IMG/VR virus record: IMGVR_UViG_3300047564_000884
Span: 1 to 22,613 of that record
Origin: a virus
Length of the DNA: 22,613 nt
Reading direction: 5' to 3' (one strand)
Shown in pieces: positions 7,790 to 14,891 of the stretch (the stretch's first letter is position 1; the number at the start of each line of letters is the position of its first letter). A program made the translations under genes and the position numbers. Under the pieces are notes generated by a model. It was not told the DNA's origin and did not search any database. It saw only the letters and a program-made list of their open reading frames with translations.

Positions 7790-7811
7790 GTTTGCAAAAT
7801 ATCTGTACAAT
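7783..7811 (+). promoter_or_regulatory. Divergent sigma70-type promoter, antisense direction
   Basis: On the plus strand a perfect TTGACA (7783-7788), 17-base spacer and TACAAT (7806-7811) form a near-consensus promoter. It shares the palindromic CTTGACAAG with the gp55 promoter, back to back. No plus-strand gene follows, so any transcript would be antisense to the 144-aa gene and possibly uvsW. It is seen in sequence only. Confidence 0.65.
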
Positions 7812-7833
7812 AACCTTTGTGGAGGTTCAGAAA

Positions 7834-8268
7834 TCAATTAGAAGCTTCTTTAATAGCTGAAGGGAGTTTGAAGTCTTTTTCTAATTTGGTTCTGGCATCG
7901 GAAACCGTTCCCAACGATCCCATCTTGCTGGTGATCTCCGATTCGAATGACCAATCTGGAGACTTCAAGTTTGCGATTCTTTGAAGGTACTCATTGTAAG
8001 AATCGATCAAATCTTCATTTTCAATAACGTTGATCTCTGTCATGGTAATCACATTTGACAGCCTGATCATGAAAATATCATCTTCAGGAAGAGTCATCCA
8101 TGGTTCAATCTTTGTCTGAACCATAAGTCCTTTTGTAATAATTTTCATCTTTACAGGATTTTGTAAGATGATGATGGGGTCTTCTGGTTCTAGGTCGATG
8201 TCGATGAGCGCAAAGATTTCTTCACCAGAGACCAACTTTAATACTGCATAAAATTCTGTATCGTTCAT
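7834..8268 (-). CDS. Hypothetical protein between uvsW and gp55 (144 aa)
   Basis: There is no firm family assignment. The first ~85 residues look like an all-beta barrel: AVLKLVSGEEIFALIDID, PIIILQNPVKMKII, and IFMIRLSNVITMTEI. The two-part hydrophobic pattern resembles an Sm-like fold, though this is only pattern matching. The remainder (~86-144) is helical and polar. The ATG overlaps the uvsW stop by 4 bases (ATGA) with AAAGGA just upstream, so it is translationally coupled to uvsW. It is probably an RNA- or protein-binding accessory to the uvsW/gp55 operon, by position alone. Confidence 0.8.
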   Translation of the reverse strand: MNDTEFYAVLKLVSGEEIFALIDIDLEPEDPIIILQNPVKMKIITKGLMVQTKIEPWMTLPEDDIFMIRLSNVITMTEINVIENEDLIDSYNEYLQRIANLKSPDWSFESEITSKMGSLGTVSDARTKLEKDFKLPSAIKEASN

Positions 8269-9731
8269 TTATCCTTTAGGCTGATGTTTACTATATCATA
8301 ATTAAACTTCTCTTCGTTATAAATCTTGATCCTTTCTACCAAATGATTAAGAGTGTAATTTCTCTTTTTGGCGAAGGAGACATCATCAGCGATGTCGTAA
8401 AGTGTTGCTCTTGTTTTATTGTTTCCTTTTCTAAGAACTCTACCGATTGATTGAAGGTTTCTAATTCTAGACTTGGAAGGCGAAGCAAAAATTACGTTGT
8501 GTAGGTTTTTAATATTGATACCAGTGGAGAATGTTCCGTAAGAGGCAACGATGATTGCATCGTTCTCTTTTTCTGTGATCGTTCGAACTTGTTCTCGATC
8601 TTCAGTATCAACTCCACCGTGAACAAAGAAAACTCTTCTATGTTCATTTACTGAGGTATTTATTAAATTGAAAAGAGGTAGGCCATGAGTCTCTACTCTG
8701 TTGAAAAGAATGAGTGTATTACCTTTTAAATCAACTGCTAGGTTCTTGATAAAATTATTTCTCTTCTCATGTCCAATAATGTATTGAACCTCATCTTCAT
8801 AGGTTTCAAATTTATGTGGACTGTGCTTGAGTAAAAGAATTTTGATATCAAGTTCTGCAAGATTCTTTTTTTCAATCAACTCGCTGGTGTTGATAGTTTT
8901 ATATGAAGGGCCAAAGAGACCTTCAAGAATCCATTTATGAGTTTGTGATCCATCAAGTGTTCCAGTGAATCCGAAACGATACTTACAGTCACACAATTTG
9001 GACATGATACTTATCAGTGACTTGCTCTTGAACAAGTGAGCCTCATCACCAACAACTACTTCGAATCTTTCAAAATATGTTCTTGGCATCTTGTAAATTG
9101 ATTGCCAAGTTGTTATAATGACTTGCGATTCAGATGTTCTCTCTCTACCACCATAAACTTTATGGCAGTTGGATCCAACGTCCCAACCATAATCGGCAAA
9201 GTCCTTATACATCTGTTCAACCAGAGATGTGGTTGGTACAACAATGAGAATATCTTTTTTGTGTTCAACAAAATATCTGACAATCGAATAGATCATCAGA
9301 GACTTTCCAGAAGCCGTGGGTGAGATTAATAGTCTTCTATTATGTCTCAATGCATCGTAAACGCCATCAACTTGATATTCTCTTGGCGTGTGAGAACATA
9401 TAGAATTCATGTAATCTTTGACACCCTCCTTTGAAATCATTTCATTGACTTCGAAAGGAGTACCGTAAAATTTGTTACTGACGAATTCGTATGTGTAGTT
9501 GTGATCCTTGCAAAACCTGATTAGTTTATCTAACAACCCAACATAGATTTCACCAGTCTGAATATTGAACAAGCGGATTTTACCATCCCACCACTTGTTT
9601 CTGTACTGAGGCATATACTTTGCCCCAGGTACATCAAAAGTAAATTGATCAGATAGTTCGTAAAAGATATGAGGTTCGGCTTGAACACGAAGATAAACTT
9701 CGTTCTTCTTGCCGATGATTAGATGACTCAT
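8265..9731 (-). CDS. uvsW: UvsW, RNA-DNA/DNA-DNA helicase
   Basis: SF2 helicase that unwinds R-loops and branched DNA. In T4 it switches replication from origin- to recombination-dependent initiation. Numbered from ATG 9731, an N-terminal DNA-binding region (~1-105) contains PQYRNKWWDGKIRL. It is followed by Walker A SPTASGKS (137-144), a DEAH-type box GDEAH (228-232) and motif III FTGTLD (255-260). The C-terminal RecA domain has ASYGTFSTGINI and the arginine finger motif SIGRVLRKG. The open frame can be extended 11 codons to a TTG at 9764 inside uvsY. I prefer the ATG 5 bases after the uvsY stop, giving 488 aa, close to T4's ~503. Confidence 0.95.
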   Translation of the reverse strand: MSHLIIGKKNEVYLRVQAEPHIFYELSDQFTFDVPGAKYMPQYRNKWWDGKIRLFNIQTGEIYVGLLDKLIRFCKDHNYTYEFVSNKFYGTPFEVNEMISKEGVKDYMNSICSHTPREYQVDGVYDALRHNRRLLISPTASGKSLMIYSIVRYFVEHKKDILIVVPTTSLVEQMYKDFADYGWDVGSNCHKVYGGRERTSESQVIITTWQSIYKMPRTYFERFEVVVGDEAHLFKSKSLISIMSKLCDCKYRFGFTGTLDGSQTHKWILEGLFGPSYKTINTSELIEKKNLAELDIKILLLKHSPHKFETYEDEVQYIIGHEKRNNFIKNLAVDLKGNTLILFNRVETHGLPLFNLINTSVNEHRRVFFVHGGVDTEDREQVRTITEKENDAIIVASYGTFSTGINIKNLHNVIFASPSKSRIRNLQSIGRVLRKGNNKTRATLYDIADDVSFAKKRNYTLNHLVERIKIYNEEKFNYDIVNISLKDK

Positions 9732-9736
9732 GCTTG

Positions 9737-10168
9737 TTATAATCCATTTTGGAATCTCATCCAATCAATAGCATTTTTGATAGCAAATCCTCTGTTGTTG
9801 AGGGATTTGATAATCTCTTCCAAGAATTTCAAAAGAGTATCATAATACTTGATCTTCAGAGATATTTTCGATAGTTGTTCATCAGCCTCAATGTATCTGA
9901 TGATTGCATCCTTTTCCCTTACTTTGTATGGGAATGGATCTTCTTCATAAACATCAGGGGATGCTTTCCCTGTGTAATAATTCCAACGTTCTAATTTCTT
10001 TTTATTGTAACCGTCAACTACTTTCTCTCGAAGCAGTGTGGTCGTATTGTATATATCCCAGTACTTGCAGTGCAACATTGGGGTTCTGAGGGATTCGTTT
10101 GCAAGATCATCTCTGTCGATCTCGCTATCCTTTTCCCACATTTTTTGAACTTCATCAAGACTCATCAT
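9737..10168 (-). CDS. uvsY: UvsY, recombination mediator
   Basis: Recombination mediator that loads UvsX recombinase onto gp32-coated single-stranded DNA. The 143 aa is close to T4 UvsY (137). It aligns by eye through several landmarks: an acidic N-terminal DEVQKMWEKDSEID, LERWNYYTGKASPD matching the T4 LDYYSGR segment, YIEADEQLSKISLKIKYYDTLLKFLEEI, and the C-terminal NRGFAIKNAIDWMRFQNG, which parallels T4 SRGFAIKHIQDMRAFEAG. Two ATGs open the frame; either could start. It lies directly before uvsW, a neighbour also in T4. Confidence 0.93.
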   Translation of the reverse strand: MMSLDEVQKMWEKDSEIDRDDLANESLRTPMLHCKYWDIYNTTTLLREKVVDGYNKKKLERWNYYTGKASPDVYEEDPFPYKVREKDAIIRYIEADEQLSKISLKIKYYDTLLKFLEEIIKSLNNRGFAIKNAIDWMRFQNGL

Positions 10169-10185
10169 AAAGTAAAAAAACTCAG

Positions 10186-10779
10186 TTAATCTACAAAATC
10201 AGTAGTTAGTCTGCTTCCAGACATATCAGTGATAGTATAGTAAGTATACTTGAAAGATGCTTGTGCTGTAAAGTATTCGGCGTCTGAAACAGTAGCATCA
10301 AAATCTAAACCAGAAAGAGAATATGGAAATAGATCTTTGAATCTTACCTGATATGCTGGATTAAAGTGACTTGTGAGGATAATTAAAGATCCGTCAGAAA
10401 ATTGTTGTCCGTAGTCTGGTTCAGCGATATCGTTGTTGGTTCTAGAGACAGCATCCTCATCTCTTACAAGATCTTTGAACTGTTGAGGAGTTTCTGGAAA
10501 TCCCAGTCCAAGGAGCCAGTTATGAATGGACATGTAGTTTTCTAAATTTTCATCAACAAGAAAACTAATAGTAAGATCACCATATTCCAGTTTTTCTCCT
10601 GGCACATTGATGTCTTTCAAATATGAAGGTTGATTTGCAATTCCCAGTGACAACTCAGGCAATCCAGCTTGTTGGCAAAAGAATGCAACTTTAGGTGCCT
10701 TTGTGATTGTGAATTTGAACCCAACTGGAGACAGAAAATTTCTATTCTGAATCTGTTGAGTGAAGGCAGATCTAGTCAC
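10186..10779 (-). CDS. Tail-tube-fold virion protein (gp19-like paralogue; gp54/gp48 candidate)
   Basis: This 197-aa protein has the layout of the T4 gp19 tube family. It shows an early FKFTI strand, FFCQQAGLPE, an INVPGEKLEYGDLTISFLVDE core, then an amphipathic ENYMSIHNWLLGLGFPE helix. The tail tube gene gp19 in this same window shows the same order of elements: FLVKAAALP, IPFRGRILKIAGDRTF, WTVTVINDTDF, then the EKWMNAINN helix. Tube-fold paralogues in T4 phages cap or initiate the tube (gp48, gp54), so a tube initiator or cap is the likely role. I cannot say which. The start is GTG at 10779, overlapping the previous stop (GTGA). It sits beside uvsY, as baseplate gene 25 does in T4. Confidence 0.72.
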   Translation of the reverse strand: MTRSAFTQQIQNRNFLSPVGFKFTITKAPKVAFFCQQAGLPELSLGIANQPSYLKDINVPGEKLEYGDLTISFLVDENLENYMSIHNWLLGLGFPETPQQFKDLVRDEDAVSRTNNDIAEPDYGQQFSDGSLIILTSHFNPAYQVRFKDLFPYSLSGLDFDATVSDAEYFTAQASFKYTYYTITDMSGSRLTTDFVD

Positions 10780-10940
10780 TCTCTATACTCTTTTAAAATG
10801 TCCAATACTCTATTTAGGGCATCGTGAGCACCGTCATGCCAGTCCCCACTCTTTCCGTAGTTGAGTCCATTGTAAAGTTCATTCTTCAGGTTTAGAACTC
10901 TAACGTTCAATTCATCTTTAGTCACACTATTTCTTGGCAT
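10776..10940 (-). CDS. Small hypothetical protein (54 aa)
   Basis: Unrecognised short protein with an N-terminal MPRNSVTKDELNVRV and a helical body (LNLKNELYNGLNYG, HDGAHDALNRVLDILKEYRE). An in-frame ATG at 10958 would add 6 residues; I chose 10940, which has GGGA 8 bases upstream and overlaps the preceding gene's stop by 14 bases. Its own stop overlaps the GTG of the tube-fold gene, so all three small cistrons here look translationally chained. The helical, charged composition gives no function. Confidence 0.7.
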   Translation of the reverse strand: MPRNSVTKDELNVRVLNLKNELYNGLNYGKSGDWHDGAHDALNRVLDILKEYRE

Positions 10941-11100
10941 AATACTTTTCCCAATCATTTCTCATTGCACCTAATGCCCAAGCATCAGTTAGTTTCTTCG
11001 GGCCTTCTTTCAACAACTGGATTTGAAATGCTGATAGACCAGCCTTCCTCTCCAAATAGTCCCTCCTCCACGATCTCTGCTTTGGGTCGATTTCGCTCAT
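10927..11100 (-). CDS. Small hypothetical protein overlapping its neighbour out of frame (57 aa)
   Basis: The frame begins with ATG at 11100, preceded by GGGAGG 6 bases upstream, one of the best ribosome sites in the window. It stops at TAG 10927-10929, within the first codons of the next gene. The first 116 bases (two thirds) lie inside the 109-aa gene in another frame. The product is compact and charged: MSEIDPKQRSWRRDYLERKA at the start, then LSAFQIQLLKEG, KKLTDAWALGAM, and WEKYYAKK at the end. The even spread of aromatic, hydrophobic and charged residues and the strong start argue it is translated. I recognise no domain. Confidence 0.68.
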   Translation of the reverse strand: MSEIDPKQRSWRRDYLERKAGLSAFQIQLLKEGPKKLTDAWALGAMRNDWEKYYAKK

Positions 11101-11314
11101 CCTCTTCCTCCCATTGTTTTACGATGTCTTCTGCCTGTTTATCAACAGACTGCATTGTCATTTCAATTTTACCTTCAATCCATTTTTCTTTTAACCAAGC
11201 GATAAAACCTAATGCAAGATGATTGATAGGAAACTTTTGTTTATTTGCCCACCTCTCTGCTTTGTGATACCACATCTCTTCTCCACCCCAATGGTGTTCA
11301 AATTTGTGTTCCAT
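10985..11314 (-). CDS. Hypothetical protein downstream of gp23 (109 aa)
   Basis: I start this frame at ATG 11314 rather than at the upstream end of the open frame (11398). The upstream part runs through the gp23 terminator and would place a late promoter inside the gene. A GATAAATA box lies 20 bases before ATG 11314. The ribosome site is weak. The first ~55 residues are tryptophan-rich (HHWGGEEMWYHKAERWANKQ, then FIAWLKEKWIEGK). The rest is acidic. The last 38 codons overlap the 57-aa gene in another frame. No function can be assigned. Confidence 0.72.
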   Translation of the reverse strand: MEHKFEHHWGGEEMWYHKAERWANKQKFPINHLALGFIAWLKEKWIEGKIEMTMQSVDKQAEDIVKQWEEEDERNRPKAEIVEEGLFGEEGWSISISNPVVERRPEETN

Positions 11315-11334
11315 AAAGTTTAGAGTAGGCGCTA

Positions 11335-11342
11335 TATTTATC
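11335..11342 (-). promoter_or_regulatory. Late promoter box GATAAATA
   Basis: 7 of 8 bases match T4 TATAAATA. It lies directly past the gp23 terminator and 20 bases before the 109-aa gene, restarting late transcription. Confidence 0.6.
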
Positions 11343-11345
11343 CAT

Positions 11346-11372
11346 AAAAAAAAGACCCCTCTGAGAGGGGTC
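11346..11372 (-). terminator. Strong terminator after gp23
   Basis: On the minus strand GACCCCTC pairs perfectly with GAGGGGTC around a 3-base loop, followed by eight T. A second small hairpin (ACGGG-TGA-CCCGT, 11382-11394) lies between it and the gp23 stop. It closes the capsid transcription unit. Confidence 0.93.
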
Positions 11373-11399
11373 GAATGAGTAACGGGTGACCCGTCCAAC

Positions 11400-12818
11400 T
11401 CACATCAGATTCTTGACGCTTACGCGGCGATAGTATCTGTTGGTAGCGGCAGTGATAGCACCGTAGGCCTGGGTGGTTCCCTCAGCGAAGGGGTTAGCAA
11501 CCATGCCATAACGGGTCTTAAAGCCGATCTTGGGCTGGAAGGTGTTCTCCCCAACGGCACGAACCATTTGGAGGGGAACGTAGGGGCAGTAGAAGAGACC
11601 AGCGTCATAGGGGCTAGAACCCTTATAACCAACAACATAGTACTGCAGAGCAGTGCTGTTGCTAGCGAAGGGATCGATATAAACGCGGTACTTACCGTTG
11701 ATGGTTCCAGCAAAGGTGTTGCCGGTGTCGTCAACGTTCAGGTTGGCGTTCAGAGCGGGGGTGTAGTCGAGTACACCAGCCATGGTCAGAGCAGAAGCAA
11801 CGTCAGCCGAAGTCAGGATGATGTTGCCCTTTCCTCTACGAGTTCTCTGAGCGATAGCGTTCGCATCTCTTTCGATTTGGAACAGCAGACCCTTGAACTT
11901 CTCAACCGACCAACGACCGTTGGAGTCGATATCGAGGTCAAATTGACCAGCGGTAGCAACGTTGGTTTGAGCGCCAGCTTCAGCAACCTTATAGATGGTT
12001 CTGATAACTTCACGGTTGATCTCAGCCAGAATCTCAGTCGAGAGAATGTTGGCGAGTTCAGCCTCAGCGTTCAGACCGTGGATTGCCTTAAGGTCTTGTG
12101 CCAGTTCCAGCGAGTATTCTGCCTTCAGAGCACGGCTCTTAGCAGTAACGGTGACTTTCTCGATCGAGAAGGCCATCTTGTTGAACTCATCGCCGCTCTC
12201 ACCGAGGGTCTCAGAGTTCAGAGTGCTCATGCCCTGACCAACGCTATAATCGGCGGGAGCGCCGTTAACGTCCAGGATACCAGGGTTAGAACCACGCTGG
12301 AGGGTTGTACCGAAACCAACGGAACCGCTGGAGTCAGTGCCACCGGTGTAGTTACCTTGGGTAGCGTCGTAGCCTTCGCGCTGAGCAGAGAATGCCGAAT
12401 CGGGCTCGTTGAACAGTGCCTCGGTTCCGGTCATGTTCTCGTAGCGAGAACGCATTGCGAAGATCAGTCCAGTGGGGCCGCTCATGGGTTGAACGCCAGC
12501 GAGGTCATAAGCGACCAGGTTGGGCATCGAGCGACGGATGAGGCTGATCAGAACGGGGTCAAAACCACCAGTGGGGTTGCCGCTATCGGTTCCACCAGTA
12601 CCGTTGTAGTATGCACCACCGCCAGCCGAGAACGACTGGGTGGGGGCTTCCATCAGGTTGTGACCACGATTGAAAGCTTGCTCCTCCATGAGGAACTTTT
12701 CTTGGTTTTCCAAGAGAGTGGCAGTAACTGCACGACGATGGGCGTCCTTAATAGGATCACATCCAGCGGCATCCAGAAGGGGAGCCCACTTCTCTTGAAG
12801 CTGTTGCGAGTTAAACAT
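11400..12818 (-). CDS. 23: gp23, major capsid protein
   Basis: HK97-fold major head protein of T4-like phages, forming the hexamers of the shell. The N-terminus MFNSQQLQEKWAPLLD is typical of cyanophage gp23. The protein is 472 aa (T4: 521). A gp21-type cleavage site (L/I-x-E) is present as LME at 55-57, so maturation would likely remove about 57 residues before APTQSF. The body contains the conserved MPNLVAYDLAGVQPMSGPTG and the C-terminal YYVVGYKGSSPYDAGLFYCP. No gp24 vertex gene is nearby. GC-rich, biased codon use fits high expression. The ribosome site (CAGG) is distant at 10 bases. Confidence 0.98.
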   Translation of the reverse strand: MFNSQQLQEKWAPLLDAAGCDPIKDAHRRAVTATLLENQEKFLMEEQAFNRGHNLMEAPTQSFSAGGGAYYNGTGGTDSGNPTGGFDPVLISLIRRSMPNLVAYDLAGVQPMSGPTGLIFAMRSRYENMTGTEALFNEPDSAFSAQREGYDATQGNYTGGTDSSGSVGFGTTLQRGSNPGILDVNGAPADYSVGQGMSTLNSETLGESGDEFNKMAFSIEKVTVTAKSRALKAEYSLELAQDLKAIHGLNAEAELANILSTEILAEINREVIRTIYKVAEAGAQTNVATAGQFDLDIDSNGRWSVEKFKGLLFQIERDANAIAQRTRRGKGNIILTSADVASALTMAGVLDYTPALNANLNVDDTGNTFAGTINGKYRVYIDPFASNSTALQYYVVGYKGSSPYDAGLFYCPYVPLQMVRAVGENTFQPKIGFKTRYGMVANPFAEGTTQAYGAITAATNRYYRRVSVKNLM

Positions 12819-12863
12819 GCTTCGTTTACCTGTGATTGTTTGAGTTTACTAAAGGGTGCGAGA

Positions 12864-13913
12864 TTATTTGTTGCCGAGAGCGCGGAGATATGCGTTCATG
12901 CGTCCAGCAGGAGCAGCAGGAACGGTTTCCATACCTTCAGTCAATGTCTCAGTTGTTTCTTGCTTGGCAACCTTCTCGGTAGAGAAATACGATTCTCTGA
13001 GGTTTGCCAGCTTCTCGCGATAGGATTCTTCACTCTCAAACTCAACACTTTCAGCAAGAGATGCGAGTTTCTCCTTTTGGGTTACAGCAAGTCCTTCGGA
13101 TACGTCCTTAAGGATGTGATCAGCGACGGACTCACCGAGCCTTTGATTCAGAGAAATATTCTTCTCAATTTGCTCGTTGAGTTTTGCCTCCATGTCATCA
13201 AGTTTGTCTACCATCATTTCGACAACATCATATTTATCGTCAGGGATATTCACATAATGATCTTCAAAAAGACCTCTCATTCCTTGCAGGAACGATTCAG
13301 TCATTTCTGTTTTCAGACCGTGCTCGATCTGCAGTTCGTTTTCCTTGATCCACTCTTCGGAAACGTACTCAAGATAAGCATCGACGCGAGTGACCAATTC
13401 TTCCTTGATCTCCTCAACTTCTTCAACAATGCGAGCGGCGTATGCTTCTTCGAGTTGCTCACGAACTTCAGAAACTTTAGCCTTAACAGTTGCTTCGAAG
13501 ATGATTCTCGCTTTCTCTTGGAATTCTTCCGAGAGTTCTTCGCCAGAGAACAGAGCGGCAACATCTTCTTCGATGTTAACGTCGGTTTCATCTTCTTCGA
13601 TGGTGGACTCATCCACGATTTCTTCGTCAGACTCTACGTCTTCGCCGTAGGTGTTCTTCTTCGAAGCGTCCATTGCTTCCGCTGCTTTTGCTTTAGCGTT
13701 AACTACGTTACGAACATGCGAAAGAGAAGGCTCTTTCAGTTTGGCCGAGTCATCATCGGGCTTGTAGTTCTCAGGAGTGGGGCCACCGAGATCCTCAATC
13801 TGAGCATGTCCAGGGACATAGGTGCTCTTCTTAGATGAGTCCATCGATTCGCCAGCTTTCGCTCCCCTGGTTACAGGGTTCTCCATTTCTTGTAAGTTTT
13901 TTCCAGCGGACAT
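12864..13913 (-). CDS. 22: gp22, prohead core scaffolding protein
   Basis: Major internal scaffold of the prohead, degraded by gp21 during maturation. At 349 aa it is longer than T4 gp22 (269). It is highly charged and mostly helical, with long Glu-rich coiled-coil segments (~95-330), as expected for a core protein. The N-terminal ~90 residues hold two copies of a 15-residue motif (18-32 and 75-89; pattern AKAxExMDxSKKxTY). Between them lies a GGPTPENYKPDDDSAKLK segment also seen in cyanophage gp22. An LQE tripeptide near residue 8 could be a gp21 site. Position between 21 and 23 is the T4 order. A consensus late promoter precedes it. Confidence 0.95.
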   Translation of the reverse strand: MSAGKNLQEMENPVTRGAKAGESMDSSKKSTYVPGHAQIEDLGGPTPENYKPDDDSAKLKEPSLSHVRNVVNAKAKAAEAMDASKKNTYGEDVESDEEIVDESTIEEDETDVNIEEDVAALFSGEELSEEFQEKARIIFEATVKAKVSEVREQLEEAYAARIVEEVEEIKEELVTRVDAYLEYVSEEWIKENELQIEHGLKTEMTESFLQGMRGLFEDHYVNIPDDKYDVVEMMVDKLDDMEAKLNEQIEKNISLNQRLGESVADHILKDVSEGLAVTQKEKLASLAESVEFESEESYREKLANLRESYFSTEKVAKQETTETLTEGMETVPAAPAGRMNAYLRALGNK

Positions 13914-13956
13914 TGTTAACTTCTCCGAAAAAATCGTGTTAAATTTAACCTAAATG

Positions 13957-13964
13957 TATTTATA
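13957..13964 (-). promoter_or_regulatory. Consensus T4 late promoter TATAAATA before gp22
   Basis: An exact 8-of-8 match to the T4 late box, 43 bases before the gp22 ATG and 2 bases past the gp21 stop codon. It would serve the 22-23 unit. Confidence 0.8.
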
Positions 13965-13966
13965 AA

Positions 13967-14617
13967 TTACAAGTTTGCCAAGAAATCTTGGAAGAGATTA
14001 AGTTTGTTCTCTTCAAGTCTTCTAGAGTCAACAAGTGTGTTAATCTTCTTGTAAGTTTTCTCTGCGAGTTTTTCGCGGAGGATGCCTCCATCCCATACCC
14101 AATCCTTTCCTTCCATGATGCCATTGACAAACGCATCAGGAGCGGAAGGATCTGCTACAATATCAGCAGCAGTGGCGAGCATGAAGTCATCATTGACTAA
14201 ACTGTATCCTTCTTTGGTGGGACTTAAAGTTCCAACACCACGAGAGGAAACGCCAAGTTTTACGCCTTCAGATAAGAGAGACTCAGCAATCTTACCCATA
14301 GGAGTAGAAAGGATTTTAGCCTTTCCGATAAAGTTATTGCCTTCTCTTTGCAGAGAAACAATTTTGTGAGATACTCTATCGAGGTTAACTGTAGGCCCAT
14401 CAGGGTGACCGAGTTCGCCTAAAGCACGTCCTTTGTCGATAAAGGTTTCGGTGTATCTCTTTACTTCTCTTTCCATGAGTCCCATGGAATAGACGCGACG
14501 GTTTCTGTTAGGCTGTTCGGTCTGAAGAAAAATTCCTTCGATATACAGGTTCTTCTTACCGTTGCGAGATTCAACGATAACTTCTACCTGTTCGATTTCT
14601 TCTCTGATGAGTTTCAT
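13967..14617 (-). CDS. 21: gp21, prohead core protease
   Basis: Serine protease that cleaves scaffold and capsid proteins during head maturation (family S80, herpes-assemblin-like fold). The 216 aa matches T4 gp21 (212). The catalytic His is in GELGHPDGP (H71), and the Ser is in GVSSRGVGTL (S124 or S125). The conserved ADIVADPSAPDAFVNGIMEG follows at 151-170. The ATG lies 4 bases after the preceding stop. Cleavage targets are visible in gp22 and gp23. Confidence 0.95.
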   Translation of the reverse strand: MKLIREEIEQVEVIVESRNGKKNLYIEGIFLQTEQPNRNRRVYSMGLMEREVKRYTETFIDKGRALGELGHPDGPTVNLDRVSHKIVSLQREGNNFIGKAKILSTPMGKIAESLLSEGVKLGVSSRGVGTLSPTKEGYSLVNDDFMLATAADIVADPSAPDAFVNGIMEGKDWVWDGGILREKLAEKTYKKINTLVDSRRLEENKLNLFQDFLANL

Positions 14618-14621
14618 TTTT

Positions 14622-14891
14622 TTAAACGGTAAATCCTACTTTTGCACCTTTAACTTCAGCATTTGCTGCAAGAAGCAAATCTCCATGATTTTTTTCGATG
14701 AACTCGGTTGTTCCTGCAGGAATGGTCATAGAACCAATTCCTTGATATTCCGAATCCAAAAGAGTGACCAAATGTGCAGTTGATGCACTGCTATTGTATA
14801 GACGAACAACAGTTGCTTGACTAAAACTAGATGCAGCACCAACTGTAGTGGGTAGAGCAGCTTCAGCTCCAAGTAGCAATGTTCTTGCCAT
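14622..14891 (-). CDS. Small hypothetical, probably virion-related (89 aa)
   Basis: Unrecognised 89-aa protein in the place of T4 gp68, between gp67 and gp21, but it does not look like an acidic core protein. It is neutral, rich in Ala, Ser, Thr and Val, and strand-forming: ATVVRLYNSSASTAHLVTLL, GSMTIPAGTTEFIEK, VKGAKVGFTV. This reads like a small beta-sandwich, so a head decoration or minor structural protein is a guess from composition and position. It starts 1 base inside the gp67 stop (TAATG), so the two are coupled. Confidence 0.8.
   Translation of the reverse strand: MARTLLLGAEAALPTTVGAASSFSQATVVRLYNSSASTAHLVTLLDSEYQGIGSMTIPAGTTEFIEKNHGDLLLAANAEVKGAKVGFTV

Noticed and set aside
7812-7827. 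AACCT/AGGTT hairpin after the 144-aa gene as a terminator
   Set aside because: Only a 5-bp stem with a 6-base loop and no T tract on the minus strand.
9732-9764. TTG-started N-terminal extension of UvsW inside uvsY
   Set aside because: Weak start codon and no ribosome site, while an ATG lies 5 bases after the uvsY stop and gives the expected length.
11315-11398. N-terminal 28-residue extension of the 109-aa gene
   Set aside because: It would translate the gp23 terminator and lies across and upstream of the late promoter that serves the gene.
12865-12872. AACAAATA as a late promoter for gp23
   Set aside because: Only the AAATA core matches and it overlaps the gp22 stop; gp23 can be read from the consensus promoter before gp22.
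11568-13838. A 756-codon plus-strand open frame antisense to gp23 and gp22
   Set aside because: It crosses two unrelated genes and their gap, has low-complexity Ser/Val/Gly sequence with no domain, and is explained by the codon bias of highly expressed minus-strand genes.
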